Source: Pedobacter sp. PF22-3
GTDB taxonomy: Bacteria > Bacteroidota > Bacteroidia > Sphingobacteriales > Sphingobacteriaceae
Length of the DNA: 34,157 nucleotides
Direction: 5' to 3'
NCBI RefSeq assembly: GCF_026239555.1
Contig: NZ_JAPIVP010000027.1
Span: 1-34,157, forward strand
Both the position numbers and the translations under genes were made by a program. Positions 32,744 to 34,157 of this stretch are shown here, one piece after another. Below the pieces are notes generated by a model. It made no database searches and was not told the origin of the DNA. It worked only from the letters and a program-made list of their open reading frames with translations. Numbering within the stretch: position 1 is the stretch's first letter; the number at the start of each line of letters is the position of its first letter.

Positions 32744-34033
32744 ATGGAAAAAAATCTAAGGGACAGCCTGCAGCTAGGCATTTATAAAGTAATTAATCCT
32801 TTTGTAAAAGGATTGATCAAAATCGGTTTAACACCTAATGCCGTAACAACTATTGGTTTAATCCTGAATATTGGGGTGGCCGTTATTTTTGTGCTCGGTG
32901 CCGAAAAATCGAATCGTGGCGACATGTCTTACATCGGTTGGGGAGGAGCATTGGTGCTTTTTGCGGGTTTGTTTGATATGCTTGATGGTCAGGTAGCGCG
33001 ATTGGGCAACATGAGTTCGAAGTTTGGCGCTTTATACGATTCTGTACTCGATCGCTATAGCGAAATGATTATGTTTTTAGGTATCTGTTATTACCTGGTG
33101 GCACATCATTACTTTTTGAGTTCGTTGTTTGCTTTTATTGCATTAATCGGTTCGATGATGGTGAGTTATACCCGTGCGAGGGCCGAGGGATTAGGTGTTG
33201 AGTGTAAAGGCGGTTTAATGCAGCGGCCAGAGCGGGTGGTAACCATTGGTGTATTCGCTATTGCATGTGGTATTGCAGGCCATTTTATTGGTGGCAATTA
33301 CAAGTTATATGTGCCTGGAATTTCTTTCCATGTATTCGAAACCATGTCGATTTTTACCATGCCAATTACCTTAATGGCCGTATTGACTAATATCACAGCT
33401 GTTAAACGTTTACAGGAAGCCAAAAAAGGCCTGGAAGCGCAAGAATTTAGCGAGCGAAAAGGAAACAACAAAGCGGCCTTAATTGCGGGTTTGGTATTAA
33501 TGGGAAGCTTAACCGGAACACTTTCTTTTACTGCGAATGCGCAGGGATCAGATCCTTCTCCAATTACATTTCCAACGCCAAAAGATATCAGCAATCAATT
33601 GTTTTATTTACAGCGTGATCCGAATACCAATACCATTATCTGCCAGTTAAATGTAGATAAACATGGTGAAGTGAATAAAGAACAACCCGTAAATGTGTTT
33701 TGGATACGTTACGGCGACAAGGGTGAAAAGAAAGAACTGAGTTATATTCAACGGAAGTTTGCCTATGGTATAATCAGCAAAAACTTAGGGAATGGCCAGT
33801 TCGAACTGCGCTTTACCTCACATAAAAAATTGCCGATGTACCTGAATAAATCTGGTACAGATAAAAAATATCATGTTTTCGCCACCATTAATAATAAAAA
33901 AATGCAGATGGAAAGGATATTCCTCCGGATTGAGGGCGGGACGTTTTGGTTCCCGAATGTGAAATATGTAGAAATAAAAGGTTTTGATGCTTCGGAACCT
34001 TCGAAAGTATTAGTTGAAAGGATTAAGGTGTAG
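32744..34033 (+). CDS. CDP-alcohol phosphatidyltransferase fused to DUF4833 (phosphatidylinositol-phosphate synthase-like)
   Basis: A 429-residue fusion. Residues 1-225 are a CDP-alcohol phosphatidyltransferase with the complete catalytic signature: Asp78, Asp81, Gly82, Ala85, Arg86, Gly95, Asp99 and Asp103. It would join inositol 1-phosphate to CDP-diacylglycerol, giving phosphatidylinositol phosphate for the PgpA-like phosphatase; other CDP-alcohol enzymes are possible. A charged linker (226-242) is followed by a hydrophobic stretch 243-265 ending FTANA|QGSD, which reads exactly like a signal peptide, and then a DUF4833 domain (about 270-429) with SNQLFYLQRD, VNVFWIRYGDKG and FVATINNKK-like strands. 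In the fused form the hydrophobic stretch should act as an extra membrane helix, placing DUF4833 in the periplasm. It is the last gene of the operon, 10 bases after DUF5686. Confidence 0.85.
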   Translation: MEKNLRDSLQLGIYKVINPFVKGLIKIGLTPNAVTTIGLILNIGVAVIFVLGAEKSNRGDMSYIGWGGALVLFAGLFDMLDGQVARLGNMSSKFGALYDSVLDRYSEMIMFLGICYYLVAHHYFLSSLFAFIALIGSMMVSYTRARAEGLGVECKGGLMQRPERVVTIGVFAIACGIAGHFIGGNYKLYVPGISFHVFETMSIFTMPITLMAVLTNITAVKRLQEAKKGLEAQEFSERKGNNKAALIAGLVLMGSLTGTLSFTANAQGSDPSPITFPTPKDISNQLFYLQRDPNTNTIICQLNVDKHGEVNKEQPVNVFWIRYGDKGEKKELSYIQRKFAYGIISKNLGNGQFELRFTSHKKLPMYLNKSGTDKKYHVFATINNKKMQMERIFLRIEGGTFWFPNVKYVEIKGFDASEPSKVLVERIKV

Positions 34034-34069
34034 GGGAGGGCGTTTTGCGGGTGGCGTTCCCACAAAGTT

Positions 34070-34157
34070 CGTCATTTCGAGCGGACCCGATAGCTATCGG
34101 GTGCAACGGAGCCGAGAACCACGAAGTGCTCAGCGAAGCTAAATCTAACTCGATAGG
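34070..34157. repeat. REP-like element cut by the window end
   Basis: It begins CGTCATTTCGAGCGGA, then the perfect 16-base palindrome CCCGATAGCTATCGGG (34086-34101), then a GC-rich stretch (AACGGAGCCGAGAA). The opening matches the elements at 6422 and 23017, so this is the third member of one repeat family in the window. Its right end lies outside. Confidence 0.7.

Overview
The window looks like a chromosomal segment of a Bacteroidota bacterium, most likely Sphingobacteriaceae and Pedobacter-like. The reasons are the TonB-dependent receptors with N-terminal carboxypeptidase-regulatory-like domains, SusCD-era style lipoproteins, DUF5686 and DUF4833 proteins, a TPR/transmembrane/LuxR-type regulator, Bacteroidota-type promoters (TTG/TTTG, about 19 bases, TAnnTTTG), a serine palmitoyltransferase close to the Sphingobacterium enzyme, and many intergenic palindromic repeats. 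The genus is an inference from sequence character, not from a search.

Left part (1-13009). After 570 bases of non-coding repeats come, on the minus strand, a secreted GH39 glycosidase and an operon of cysteine synthase, a separate DsbD alpha domain, and the DsbD membrane/thioredoxin part. A divergent Lrp/AsnC regulator lies on the plus strand. A palindromic repeat separates it from a convergent five-gene minus-strand operon: a small Cys/His protein resembling DUF2946, an ABC ATPase, a siderophore-type TonB receptor and two DUF3526-type ABC-2 permeases. This operon looks like a metal or metallophore handling system.

Middle part (13010-24162). A gene-free stretch carries a 433-base sequence repeated twice in tandem. 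It is followed by a plus-strand phytate locus: TPR/LuxR-type regulator, TonB receptor, parallel beta-helix lipoprotein and beta-propeller phytase lipoprotein. Then come a convergent pectate lyase (PL1) lipoprotein, a repeat-rich intergenic region, and an AraC-type regulator with a recognisable promoter.

Right part (24703-34033). One plus-strand run of eight tightly packed genes appears to encode sphingolipid and inositol-lipid synthesis together: serine palmitoyltransferase, a GNAT-fold acyltransferase (candidate bacterial ceramide synthase), a 3-ketosphinganine-reductase-like SDR, myo-inositol-1-phosphate synthase, a PgpA-like phosphatase, a GtrA-like membrane protein, a DUF5686 outer-membrane-type protein, and a CDP-alcohol phosphatidyltransferase fused to DUF4833. 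The expected output is dihydroceramide, phosphatidylinositol and probably phosphoinositol dihydroceramide. The junction of the last fusion still contains what reads as a signal peptide. No obvious inositol-phosphoceramide synthase is present, so the uncharacterised genes inside the operon are candidates for that step or for transport.

No rRNA, tRNA, CRISPR array, transposase or phage gene was seen.
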